From Capillidium heterosporum (Eukaryota; Entomophthoromycota; Entomophthoromycetes; Entomophthorales; Capillidiaceae): 64,000 nucleotides of DNA. This document shows, piece after piece, positions 43,386 through 54,993 of the stretch. The notes below the pieces were generated by a model. That model saw nothing but the letters and a program-made list of their open reading frames with translations, was not told where the DNA came from and ran no database searches. The stretch is from positions 310,001 to 374,000 of the forward strand of contig WBMQ01000003.1 in assembly GCA_016630905.1 (NCBI GenBank), given 5' to 3'. Position numbers and translations under genes: made by a program. The stretch's first letter is position 1, and each line of letters opens with the position of its first letter.

Positions 43386-46300
43386 ACCAATGAATTAATA
43401 CATTTACTATTTTTTTTGTTTTGACATTTTGAAAGATAAATCCATTATATGGACTTACCAACTTTGTACTAAACTGTTGTTCCAATTCTAAAAGTCCAGG
43501 TTCTATAGCGGATACATCCGTCCAAAATTTTATTGAATTTGAGGAAGTTGATAGTTTGACTGATAGGTTCCTTTAACAGTGAATTTTTGAGGTGGTTGGT
43601 AACTTGCTAATCGATAAAGATTCATCGGATGCAAGGTAGTATTTTGAGAGCTACTTTATCAATCTATCAATTTATCTGAATACCATTTCAAGTACGTGAG
43701 GTGTATCCAGAGAATTTATTCAATAAGTTGGCAATATAGGATTAAAAAATTGTTACTCTCGACATAACTCTTTGACAATATTTAAATGCTAACTAAACTA
43801 TATTTGATACTTATACATTCAATTGCTATTTATTTACAAGCTTTATTGCTTTGAAGACTGAGTATATAATCCTTCGTTTTAATTATATGGTATATGAAAT
43901 CAATTCCAAAAGCTAGAGATGTAATTCTACAAAGCTTTTCATTTCAAGTTTTTTTGAATTAAGCTATTTTAATATATTTAACTCTTATCATGTATAGTAA
44001 CTTTAAATGTCGTTTACCTTCAACTAAAGACTCACTTTAGTTTTTGATGCAGTCGAATTTTACTTGTAAAGAGATGGCTCAAAATAGTAAATGTTGGATT
44101 ACTGAAACCTAATATTAGTTAAGCATACGCTAATTTAAAAGAATCTATGTATTCTTGGAGAAAAAATGAATCTATTTAAAATGGAAATGATGAAAGCCTA
44201 TATTCGCTTTAGGTATTGGGACGATATTCTATAAGTGTCGATATAATAAAGTTATCTTAAATTTAATGAGAGCTTGCTATAATACTATTTGAACAATTCT
44301 TTCGATCTAAATCGCAATAAACTAAAAGTACACTTGTTGGCCATATACTTGTTACATATAAATTAAGTATAGCTTGCAACTTTGAAAGGCGGTCAAAATC
44401 CTTGAGCTTTCGCTAAGCTATAGACGTATTTATTCCGATCAGTAGCAGATCTAGAGAAATAATTGAAATTACTATCCATGTCCTACTTTAACAAAATTGT
44501 AAATCATGATCAGGAGTAATAATCCATAGCTTGCAAAAGAATCTACCCAATCTACCTAGGCAGTCAAAGTAGCTGGGTGTTACTTACCCCTTCTTAGCTG
44601 GAAGGTTTACTTTCAAAGCCGGAAATTAAAGTGATGGTAGTTGTAACTAAAGTCTAAGGGATCCGATACAAAATTGACCAATTTATCGCCTGATATTTTT
44701 AGTGTAGATTTATGATTATTCAGTCAACTTTTAGCTGTTGATCATAGATCTTCCACTTTTTTAGGTACCTCCTTCAGACAGATAGTAAACCTATAGCGTT
44801 TATTGGCAAGTTCCATAGGAAAGAAGTTCACATCAATAGCTCAGTAAAATTAAACCATAATTTCGATAGGCTGCCGGTAGCTGTAGTTCAAAGCCAGCTT
44901 ATACTAGAAGAGGAGTATCATATTGATACCCATCAATATCTATACAATCTTGACCTACCATAATGCACTTTCTCATATAAACTCAACCGATGCTTCACTG
45001 TCATTCCCTTTCCTACATACGAGGAAGAGTCAACATTTCTCATATTGAATTCAGATTAACTCCGACATCCATTAAGGCTCAGGTATATTTTATAAATTTT
45101 GACGGTAAAAATCGTTTATTTAGTTCGTTAGTTATGGTTTAGTTAGGGAACATATCTTCATCTTTACGCATTCATTCTAATTAGAATGCAACATCTACTT
45201 GAAGGATCACTCTTTATTGTTATTAAATCCCTTTTGCGAAATTTTTATCCGAAAATGTATGGATTATGAAATGACTAAAATTATGAAAGTTAGGATGGGA
45301 CAAATATCTCAAATTTGCAATGGTAACAGTATAGGTTTGATAAAATGTAGAGGTAACCTTACAATTTCTATGTATTATAAAGGGCAAACGATCTTAAGTT
45401 TTAAAAAAGCTGCCATATTAATTAACTTTTATATATTTTCTAATATATTTAGATTGATGAAACTGATTTATTATAGAGCTTCAGTAGTTAAAGTATACAT
45501 GTATGCAAATAAAGAACTTTATAACCAAGCTTGCAGTCAAGGTATTAATACACTTTACTGTATATATACTAGTATTCATTTGGTGATACCTCAGCTTTCC
45601 ACTAAAATTTGAGATGTATAAGTTTTTAGATAAATTTTTTTATTCGTACGGAACTCATCCAAATAGCCCATTTGTTAAGTAAACATATTGACAGGTTAAT
45701 ATATTGATTTTCTAGAAAGTAAGTGAACGTCAAGGACAAAGATGATAGGCATAGTATTTATTTTGAAATGGATGGACACAGATTTAGGTAAATTTTAGTT
45801 GAACCGATAGTTAAACATATCGGGATGGCTTGGGTTTATCACATATATTTTAATTTAGGTCTTCCTATGCATCTCCAAATTATTTATTTGCCATTTATCG
45901 ATTATGATGGTTGTAGGAGAACCAAAAGCTCCGAAGGTCCGATATAATCGGTTTAACTACATCTCATTAAAGCGTATCATGCAGACCAATCTAGATTGAC
46001 GGTGTAGGGGTTGATGCGCTTGGAAGGGTTTTATGTTACTTGACATCAAGGTTCTTATACTTCTCAACTGTGAGCCCCATTAAAAGATTTGTCCTGCAAG
46101 TCACGAATGTTTGCAAATTTATAATAAACTTAAAATAGACTATGTAAATAAAACCATGCTAAGTTTTACTTAAATTTTGTTCCATTTAAAAATTGATATT
46201 ATTATCTCTATCTCAGGTTTAGTATATCGTAACTTTTAAATATATATTCCATAGCAATAAAATTTCTATATTAAATTGATAAATATATTTCCAATGCAAT

Positions 46301-48505
46301 TCATGATGCCCAAACTACTATACGCATCAACAAACTGCATCTTATACATCTATCACCTGCTTTTTTTAAAGTTCCCAGACAACTTAATTTATAGAAAGCA
46401 ACATATAACTTTTCCCAATAAGTCACAACGAAACTTCTCAAGCTAAAAGGTCTCTACTTCACTAAAAGTACTCAGCTTCAAACTGCAAACTCCCCTACTT
46501 TAGGTATGGAAGGAGACGTTGGCACGGCTTGTAATATGTAAACCGTTATATCTTGGCTAAACTCCAGATCTTAACCATGTGGCCACAATAAAAATTTCCC
46601 CAACTCTATATCACTTTTAACTAATTTCCCACGCTCAAATCAGTAAGTGCAGGCAAGATATCAATACATCTGATTTCGTACATGGGATGCGTGGTATGGC
46701 ACCATAACCGTTCAAGTTTAGGTTCAGGTAACCCAATTGCACACCTTTTCCCCATCATTTTAAATCAAGGCTAAAATACCTTCATCACATCAGCTTAGCT
46801 CCAACCTATAGGTCTAAATTTATTTGTAGTAACTGGCTGTTGTTCAACTTTTGCCAAATATTAGTACAGCTTCCATCAAGCTTGCGTTATTTACTATGCT
46901 AATTTCGTTATACGATTTAGCATTCCAAAATTATAAAGTGATGTAGTTTAAATTTTATATGAGCGGCTGCTTATAATTGTTGATTACATTTACAATTATA
47001 CTTTGACATTTACTTTGAGATGTACATTAATAAACTAAAATATTCACACCATATCTTCTACTAAAATACCACTCTTATCAAATAAACTATTCAATTTCCA
47101 CACCAAAGGTACACTTTTCATTAAAAAGATAGGAGATAAGTCGCTACAATATTTACTCCAACTTATATTTCATATCAGCTATTTATACTGGTCAATATCA
47201 AGTTCCGAATTAGTATATGCTAATTTACACGACTTTACAATTAAAATCCATATTTCTTTGTTAATTTCATCCTACTAATTAGAAACAAAAACACTACTAA
47301 AAGTTCTCATGCATGCAAGGTCTATCGTTAAAATTTTACACTATGTACTCCCCCTTAGTTCGTCCCTGAAATGTGTATCATCCAAGTATTTTATAAGCAA
47401 TCTAGTATCCACCTCTTATTTGAGAACCTACATCTTCGTTTCTAGCCCATATAGTGGTGGTCGATATCCACTTTAGATAGATATTATATCACGCCTACTC
47501 TTCCACAGATTTAATTCGTCAATAGACATGCCTGTCTATATACATGTTGAAGTTAAAGGTTGGAGTTTTGATTTAGAGGCTTTTCAGCATACCAAAACCA
47601 GCATATAGGAGCTTTCCTTTGAAATATAAACAATTTGCTAAACTAAAGGGTATAGAGGTACCAGTACCCTTCACCTTTAGGTTTAAGCCTATATTATACG
47701 CCATTTTAAAGAATTAAAGACATTCCCTTTCAAGTTTCAGTGTTCTAATTTCATGATAGTCAACGGCTTTGTGTCGTCGGTAACTTTGTCCACAAACCCA
47801 TATATTTTTTATGGGCATCATCCGCCTCGATAAAGTTTTACAAGTACTTTGGCATTGAAGTTATCCCATTCCGAAATTTATAAAGGAAATTTTACCTATT
47901 CTTGTAGGATACTTATATAAGTTATTCTGAAAATGTCACCAAATCCCTTACTATTTATTTTGATTGAGGAATAGGGTAAAATAGGAATTGGTGATGACAA
48001 AACTTTGCTAATAATAACTTATAGAAAAGTACTCATCAGATAGATAGTTTTGACATATATTCCTAAGTTATAACTATATATAAGTATTTGTTATATAATG
48101 GTCGATAAAAACAGATATAGATGCCGGGTTGCATTTGTAATCTAGAACTCTGACTCAATATCCATAAGAATTCTTGATATCGAATGACATTATACAGCTT
48201 CAAATATCAATATATGAGTTTTCAAGGGGTATACTTGAAATGGCTTATAAGCAAGATAAGGACTGAGATAGGTTGTAAAGATTTTTCCGCCCAGCTTCCA
48301 TCTACAATAAGCTTAGGTTTGATGGTAATAGATGGGATTGACAAAAATTTTGATATTAAGTTTGAGCTTTATCATTTTGAAACGATAGCGTTGAATTAAT
48401 ATATTAGGCTCGATAGCAATACTATCTTACTGAAACCCTCATTACAGTAAACTTGGTGCTTTAATCTTCATTGAAGGTATAGGTTTTATGGAAATATTTA
48501 TAGTT
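43386..48505. other. Long gene-poor region with short relic frames
   Basis: About 5 kb, AT-rich. Besides the relic at 43425-43750, a 45-codon minus-strand frame at 46621-46758 (MMGKRCAIGLPEPKLERLWC) is protein-like but has stops beyond it. A 137-codon frame at 45199-45612 starts only at a TTG and has AT-driven composition; I do not call it a gene. A plus-strand stretch near 44540-44640 reads TYPFLAGRFTFKAGN between stops. No intact gene, tRNA or repeat array is seen. Confidence 0.4.
43425..43750 (+). pseudogene. Relic reading frame, unknown family
   Basis: One frame reads INPLYGLTNFVLNCCSNSK, then SVQNFIEFEEVDSLTDRFL, two near stops, IFEVVGNLLIDKDSSDAR, a stop, then YFESYFINLSIYLNTISS. Every stop is TAA, TGA or TAG at a place where a C-to-T change would restore Gln or Arg and keep the run open. 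It directly follows NAT copy D. I recognise no family. Confidence 0.3.
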
Positions 48506-48800
48506 ATGCCCAATTCATCCAAGGTAGCAAAGAAATTAGATGGAACTTTAGTGGCTTAGTTGCAGTAGAAAGCGCAATAGCAAGCGCAACTGAGGCAAAA
48601 GTACAAAAAACTATTCTCCAAGCAAAAAGCTGAGTAAAACCTAAAACAAGCTGGCCAAGAAACTTATAGGTAAAAACTATCAGCTGTAAACAAAAGATGT
48701 ATAGATGGAAGCTAGACGTTTTATTAAAGGTACAAAAACATTGGATACTGCAAATAAATTAGAATTTTGGGAGAAGGTATGCTGTCATCTAGAACAGTAA
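48506..48800 (+). pseudogene. Gag-like or coiled-coil relic overlapping the REG1-like 3' end
   Basis: From ATG 48506: MPNSSKVAKKLDGTLVA, then a Gln-rich helix interrupted by TAG, TAG, TAG and TAA (QAQLRQKYKKLFSKQKAE, NLKQAGQETYR), then after one frame change MEARRFIKGTKTLDTANKLE, FWEKVCCHLEQ. The stops fall in a CAG/CAA-rich tract and all could arise from C-to-T. It resembles a retrotransposon Gag start, but the family is not proven. The last 12 bases overlap the stop of the opposite-strand gene at 48789. Confidence 0.35.
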
Positions 48801-49703
48801 ATTGCGGCACCAGGTTACTACCTCGAAGGTGGTGTTGACAACCTGGTAACAGCGTTGAACTAAAGGTAAGTTCTGATCCATATCTACAGAAGGCTCGATT
48901 TGGTAAGGTTGACCCCGATGGCCAACGGTGCGTTTACATATGGGCCTAGGTCTTGGGGGTGGAAGATCCGACAAGTCGTCGTAGTCATCAGTATCCAAAT
49001 TGTAGACATCCCTCTGGTACTGGGGTGGGTTACGGTAGGCAAAGTGGCCCTGTGAGTAAGGGTGGGCTTCAGCCTTGATGGTAGTAGGGGCGATGCGAAC
49101 AATGGAGCTACGTCGTTTCTGCTTGGGGCTCGTCTCTACAGCCATACACTGCTCGACATGGTGGTTAAACCGTAGCTTAGGTTTAGGTGTAGAGAGCTGG
49201 GGTTGGTACCTCAAATTCTGCAGCGACGTTCGTTTCAAGGCTGGTTTCAAAGTAAGAGGTAAGCCGTGTACAAAGGAGCTGGATTTGGAGATGGGGGCCG
49301 AGGTCACTTTAGGTTTCTTTGTGATGAGGGGCCCATATAACCAGGTGGTATCGTTGTCCTTGTGCCAGTTAATGGCAGCTGGGTTGAGGGTAGGTATATT
49401 ACTGCGTTGCTTGGCCCAACACCTCCAAGAGGCGTTCTCCAATCGCTGGCAGTTGATGCTCAAGTCACGATGCTTAGACACCGTCCTCCAAGACTTGGCC
49501 AATTCGATGTCGTCCTCCCACTCGTGGGTGAGGTAGTCGACACACATGTGGTTCGTGGCTTCCAACTGAGGACTCAGCTCACCGGCACTGGTCAGTAGGA
49601 CTTCCCAACCGCAATTCGTTGGGACAAAGTCCACTTGACCGGGAGGGTTGGTGAAGCAGTCGTCAGATACGGGAGTTGGGTTGAAGGGAGTTGCTAAGAG
49701 CAT
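48789..49703 (-). CDS. Reg1/Reg2-like protein phosphatase 1 regulatory subunit
   Basis: Single-exon gene of 304 residues. Residues 51-127 carry the fungal AreA-GATA-like/DUF1752 block in its Reg1 form: CVDYLTHEWEDDIELAKSW, RLENASWRCWAKQ, AAINWHKDNDTTWLYGPL. A PP1-docking motif of RVxF type is at KPKLRFNHHVEQCMAV (about 175-189), matching the family's F-N-x-x-VEQC signature. In yeast, Reg1 directs PP1 (Glc7) to Snf1 and Mig1 to maintain glucose repression. The protein is far shorter than Reg1 (1,014 residues) and near the size of Reg2. An acidic DTDDYDDLSDLPPP segment and a hydrophobic C-terminus (FEVVTWCRNLLF) follow. High GC and ordinary codon use mark it as an active host gene inside the gene-poor tract. 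Confidence 0.85.
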   Translation of the reverse strand: MLLATPFNPTPVSDDCFTNPPGQVDFVPTNCGWEVLLTSAGELSPQLEATNHMCVDYLTHEWEDDIELAKSWRTVSKHRDLSINCQRLENASWRCWAKQRSNIPTLNPAAINWHKDNDTTWLYGPLITKKPKVTSAPISKSSSFVHGLPLTLKPALKRTSLQNLRYQPQLSTPKPKLRFNHHVEQCMAVETSPKQKRRSSIVRIAPTTIKAEAHPYSQGHFAYRNPPQYQRDVYNLDTDDYDDLSDLPPPRPRPICKRTVGHRGQPYQIEPSVDMDQNLPLVQRCYQVVNTTFEVVTWCRNLLF

Positions 49704-52700
49704 GGTTGGGCAGTTTAAAACTAGAGCTGGGAGCGGGGTTGAGGAAGTATTGGCGTTATCTTGTATAGACTAAATTTTGGCGAATTTTTGGTTTAGGTAA
49801 GTCGTTTATAGCGGATGCAGGTTGATAGTGTCGTCTAGGTTAAGATATTGAACCTAATGTACAACTAAAGCTTTTGGAAAGAGTTATCCTGGTCGTTTTA
49901 TAGTAAACTTTAACGGCAAGTCAAAAAGGTAAATAAATGGTTTGGACTTTAGATAGCGTCTATCACCCTATTTATAGGCCCTCAGCTTCTGATAAGGCTA
50001 GTCAATGAAACACAGCTAACCAATCAGCCTTGCCTGTACTGCAATTTAGTTAAATCCATTGTCTTGAACGGCTTTGCGATAAGAATAACCCAATCTATTG
50101 CGATGCTTATCGACCCTTAATTTGATCGCTGCAGCAACTCTGATTGACTCAAATGTCCATTCGTTGCCTGATTTGTACTGGAAACAATATCCCTTATAAT
50201 CTGCTGATTCAGACGAGTGTGGGAATGGTGGGGATAAATTTGCATTTCAACTGCATTTGGAAGTTTAGTCTTATAGCTTTGCAATGGGTTCACCAGTCTG
50301 CAGTCGAGGTAACCATAAGTTTAAAACTGGGTTCATATCAGCTCGCCATAGGGGAGTTAGATGATGCGGGATTGGCTAAAGCCTATTGGATTATACCTTA
50401 TTAGTCCACTCTAAGTTTTGTAAAACCCTTTGTTTCGTCAACCTTCAAATCCAGCTAAGCTGCCTTGCTTTTCATTGGCTAGGGTTGGAATCCGTTAATA
50501 AATTTGCTTGAACTAGTTTGTTATTAGGTAATTTGGACCAATGTGAATTTCCCACCCCTTAATAAAGGGTCTAAACGTAGGTTTACATTGTTAGTTTAAG
50601 CCTGCTGTTTGGGGGTAGATGGCTTTAGCCGTTTACTGATTCGGACACATGACCCTTCCAGTTTGATTAAACTTTAACGATGTGCAATCTTTGCAGGTTC
50701 AACACCAGAAGAAGCTATCAGTAGCCAGGTTAAGCTCCCTAAAGTTAGGTGAGGCTGGCAAGTAGTTAATTACCGTGTCTACAAAGAGATCTCCCTCATT
50801 GCAATGCATCCCGTTATCTCCGAATCTTTCCGATAGCTGGGATAATATCCACAATTTAACTCAATTCTTTGGATTAACGGGCTTGAGTTTGGGGTGGGAA
50901 TTTACCTTTAACGTACGTTTTAACCGGCAGAAAGTTACCAATTGGAACTGGGTTTACTGTTTTAAAATTTTCCCACCTGCCTAATGTTGATTGGGGTTGC
51001 AATTTATAACTCGTAAGTTATTCTCTAAATGCTCCTTAAACTGCCTTACCCCTGCTTTTGGTCACTCTTCTAATTTTAGCAAGTATGAACCGTTCATTGG
51101 CTAGATTCTTTTAACCAGTTGACCCTTCTCCTTGATCTTCGCTTCCACGTTCCCACCGTACTCGACCTTTTTCGGTCTCACATTGTTAAAAATATAGGGT
51201 CTCTGTAGTTTTATTTATAAATACCTATTCTAGCCCTCATATCTAATGCATATACCAACTCTTTATCCATATTGCTTGGCTTCTATAAATTGGATTAATT
51301 TCTTGCAATGCCATATAATTCTAGAAATGTATTTGAAATGCAGCAGATTCAAGCAACTGGGACATCACTAACCAGAATCTGTAAAGCCATTTGCAGCCAT
51401 CCAATTCTTACCCTCCATTTCCATTTCCATTTTCATCATCTCTATCAGCTTGATAGGTTAGTGTAAACTTACAACTCAATTCGATTCAAATAGACAAAGT
51501 TGGTTTAACACCTTTTAGTGTTGGTTGGAAATTCACACATTGTATACAGTACGTTAAAATGCAAAACCAAAGGCGTTAAAGTTGGTGCCGAAACCTACTG
51601 AGAGGATTGCTAGATTAGCTTGGAATAGTAAATTTTGGTAAATCATAAACTATTTTAAGCCAGGAGACCTAGCAAGTTTTTTACAGACATCACATTTGGA
51701 AGGGATGCCTACTATTGCTATCAACATAGAACAACTGACCTTAATGGCAGGTAAAGCTGAATTGCTTATTAAATTGAGCAATCGAGGTTTAACTGCAGAT
51801 AAGCCAGACACATTAGATGAAGCTATAATGTTTGTAGAACCTTTAGCGTGATAAGCATGTCTAATTAATTGAAGGGAGCTGCTTAAAACGACTGATCGTA
51901 CACACTATTACCTTCTATAAAAGTCCCTTATCAATTTCATTTATTTGATAGGTTTTGTAGTGAGGTGTCTGTCCCAAATGAAAGGCTGGGGTCTCCCTCG
52001 AATATCTATCTATGAAACCGGTTGATGGCCGGTTGGTTTGAAATTAGCTAAATAAGGTTTCTTTCAGATAAGCTCTTATCTCACTTCATCCTAAAGCTAT
52101 CTGTAAAAAAGTTGTTAAAAATCAACGCTGGGGTTATTTTGACGAGATAAATATCATTTCTAAAAACTATATGGAATATCGAGTTTGTGCGATAACTACA
52201 GGTATGCCCATTGAAAATTATATTTATAAATGTTCACCTTCAATAAATTAGCGGGTAGCTCCATTGTATATTGAGCCTTGAATATCTATCGGATATACTC
52301 AATGTAGGCGCCCTTAAATCCGAAACTAAATGCCTTTAGTCAGTATGCAGCCTTTGACATATTTTTCATAAACATACAGCATTCAATATGCAGTCTTTAT
52401 AAATGTACTTGAAAATGCATTCACTATCCTCCTAATATACATGTCGTCTAAATTTATACACACTGATATATTCTATATTTCTGGATTCTCGACTTACTCT
52501 ATATTTAATTTCTACATAGGTATATGAGCTTTGTAATTTTCAGCATCTATGAACAAGTATAAAATAATACGTCATTTAGAATGACGCAAGCGCACCTTTC
52601 AAAGGGCAAGTGAAGTGTAGAAGCGAAAACTAAAGTTCCAAAGGTTCAAAATTTTAGCTTTTATTTAGTACGAGACATGAATTGAAATACATACTTAAAG

Positions 52701-53926
52701 GCAACTAAATAAGAGGAGGTGTAGTTATTGAATAATATTGGGAGAGATTTCGCTTGAAAGGTCAGCCTGAGAAGAGTCTTGCACTATGTTTTGGTAAGTA
52801 TTATCAGATGAACTTATTCGACATTTTAATATAGTTTTTAAGTAATCTATTTAAACCATAATTAATGTAGAAACCATACAGTCTTTAAGGTCATCAGGTT
52901 TATTAAAATGTAATATTTTATATTTGAGTGTTTTTTCTAAAAGAGTTTTTTAAACTATTATTTATATGGTTATTAAAGTTGATTTCGTAAACAATAGAAT
53001 TTCGAATGACTATATCAAAGTTATACTGCTTTAACATATATAAATCTTTTTATAATATATATATATGTTTTTAAGAAACTATGGCTTTTTTCATAAATTT
53101 TAAAACAAGATGGACCGGTACCAATATTGAAAATGTATAATCAAATGAGACTATAGTTTATTACCGATATGTTAATGCATCAGTGTATAGAAAGAGTTCC
53201 CCACGTAAACATTTGTATTGATAAATAATTTTAATATTTTATATATACTAAGAGGATCTTAGCTTTTTAATGAGAATGGTAACTAAATCCAACATATCTA
53301 TAAAGCTACTGAGCCTACAAGACATGTTACAGCTCTAAACTGTCTATTGAAAGGAAATACAAAGTATATAATTTAAAGTAGTATTCTAAGCTAAAATTAC
53401 CGTCTCCACTCTTCTGAAATAGATCTAGGTAAGTCGGTAGCCTTCTATTTGCTTTTAAGTTAAATCTATAGGAATAAATTTATAAACCAGTGCAGCAAGA
53501 TTATCAAAGTTATAGACAAAAGTTGACTATATTACTATCATAGACATTCGAAAAAAACTTAATCCTTCCATTGTAACTGATAAATTACATGCTTACTTTT
53601 TATACTCGCCTTCCAAATTAATTGATTTTGTAACTTGAAACGGAAGAATTAATACTATATGTAGAAAAATAGATAATGAATGGTAAAGTATATAATAGCG
53701 TTATATTCTGAAAATCAATAGATGTGTTGAAAAACTTAATGGTTTTAGTTATATATCCAAACAAAATAAATTTTATACCTCATATTTTCGAATGATCAGG
53801 TAAGGGATATATCTCGGATATCACCCGGTGATTAATTCAAAATCCTAACCAGATGATCCATCAGGCATAAGAAAAATGCCTTTACCTGCACCACATAAAA
53901 GTACAAAATTTTATTGACTCTATAAG
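49704..53926. other. Long gene-poor region with one relic frame
   Basis: About 4.2 kb. The first kilobase is the Reg1-like gene's upstream region. An open frame at 51642-51851 is listed separately. A short inverted repeat CGTCATT-TAG-AATGACG lies at 52570-52586 and looks like a bZIP-type half-site pair. Frames at 50144-50404 and 50775-50984 have no family features. The rest is AT-rich. Confidence 0.4.
51642..51851 (+). other. Protein-like open frame, possible retroelement fragment
   Basis: Seventy open codons reading NYFKPGDLASFLQTSHLEGM, PTIAINIEQLTLMAGKAELL, IKLSNRGLTADKPDTLDEAI and MFVEPLA. The first ATG is internal. It looks like part of an alpha-helical protein (Gag-like or a host exon). 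No splice partner found. Confidence 0.3.
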
Positions 53927-54993
53927 CTAGTACATGAACCACCGGTTATAATATTCACACCTCGAACCCTCATCGGTAGGTTTGGTCAAGTTCATAGCGC
54001 AGGTGGCGCAAGGTGTATCGGCAAGGCAAGTCTCCAAGCTAAAGGCTTCAGAGTAGGTCCTACGCACTTTAAATTGGAAGTCAACCGAGGTACTGATGAC
54101 GTCGATGTCGCTCGTCTTGCTGTCAAAGACTTTACCGTTGAGCATGCGGATGGCCTTGCCATCTAGAACGAGCAGGTTCAAGATTTGGTTGATATTGGAA
54201 AAGGTCAACGGCTCGTGGGAGACACCAGTTGAGTTAATGAAGTCGAGGACCATAGTTGAGGTAGGGTATCCGTTCCAGTCGGCACTATGGATGGCCGACT
54301 CGTGTAGAGGATGGTCGGACTGGACCCTGCACTTCTCGACCAAGAAATTGTAAACGCAATCGTAGATAGCTTTGACGAACTGGGTGTCAATCTCGTTCTC
54401 GGTGTACCATGGCCCGCCTGATATGTCAGTTGGGGGGCTGAGATCAAATAACATGTAAAACTTCTTGTGGGGGGACTTGGTGTTATTGAACAGCTTGACA
54501 ACGTTTCGCTGCTCCAAGACTTTGATACTCTTCTGCACTGCCAGTATAGGCAAGCCGGAGTTGGAGGCGATGGACTTTAGCCATATACCTTCAAAAAATT
54601 AAGTCCAAATACAAAATATATAAAGTTACCTTCGTTTCCAGCAGTCTCTACTTCGTGATATACTAATACATCATCTGGTGAAAAAATTTCGCGACTAAGA
54701 TTAAACAAGTTAAATAAAATAAAATAAACTACTTACTTCCTAATGAAACGTACTGAATACTTCCTCACAAACATACTACCATCCTCAGTTGAAAACGCCA
54801 ACAAATTTTTGGAGGAAAGCTCATTAACAATTTGAATTATGACATCCAATGTAGTATCCAACTTTTCTACCAGGTCATTAAGTTCAATTGGGGTGGTGCT
54901 ATTGTAAACTTTCTCCATTATCTTTTTGCCATTGTCGTTGAGACTGCTGTTACTGAGTACATGTTCGAAATCTCCTCTCAATTTGGGGTCCAT
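53927..54993 (-). CDS. RPC34: DNA-directed RNA polymerase III subunit C34 (RPC6)
   Basis: Three exons. Exon 1 (from 54993) begins MDPKLRGDFEHVLSNSSLND; exon 2 gives SREIFSPDDVLVYHEVETAGNEG (in two pieces: residues SREIFSPDD and VLVYHEVETAGNEG), and exon 3 IWLKSIASNSGLPILAVQ. The winged-helix domains and the signature KLFNNTKSPHKKFYMLFDL, PPTDISGGPWYTENEID are clear. C34 bridges Pol III and TFIIIB (Brf1) in initiation at tRNA and 5S genes. The C-terminus has four cysteines (CLADTPCATCAM then SRCEYYNRWF) in the pattern that binds a [4Fe-4S] cluster in the human homologue. The donor GTAAGTAG and acceptors ATCTTAG and TTTGAAG support the introns. Confidence 0.93.

Noticed and set aside
23300..43400. 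A single shared +1 frameshifting signal in the four shifted genes
   Set aside because: The skipped contexts differ (TCA-G-GTA, GTA-G-GAC, CCT-A-ATC, GTG-T-ATA) and none is a known Ty-type or antizyme-type site; recoding remains possible but not by one common heptamer.
45199..45612. 137-codon frame in the gene-poor region
   Set aside because: It starts only at TTG, is dominated by AT-rich codons (Ile, Lys, Tyr, Asn), and has no recognisable feature.
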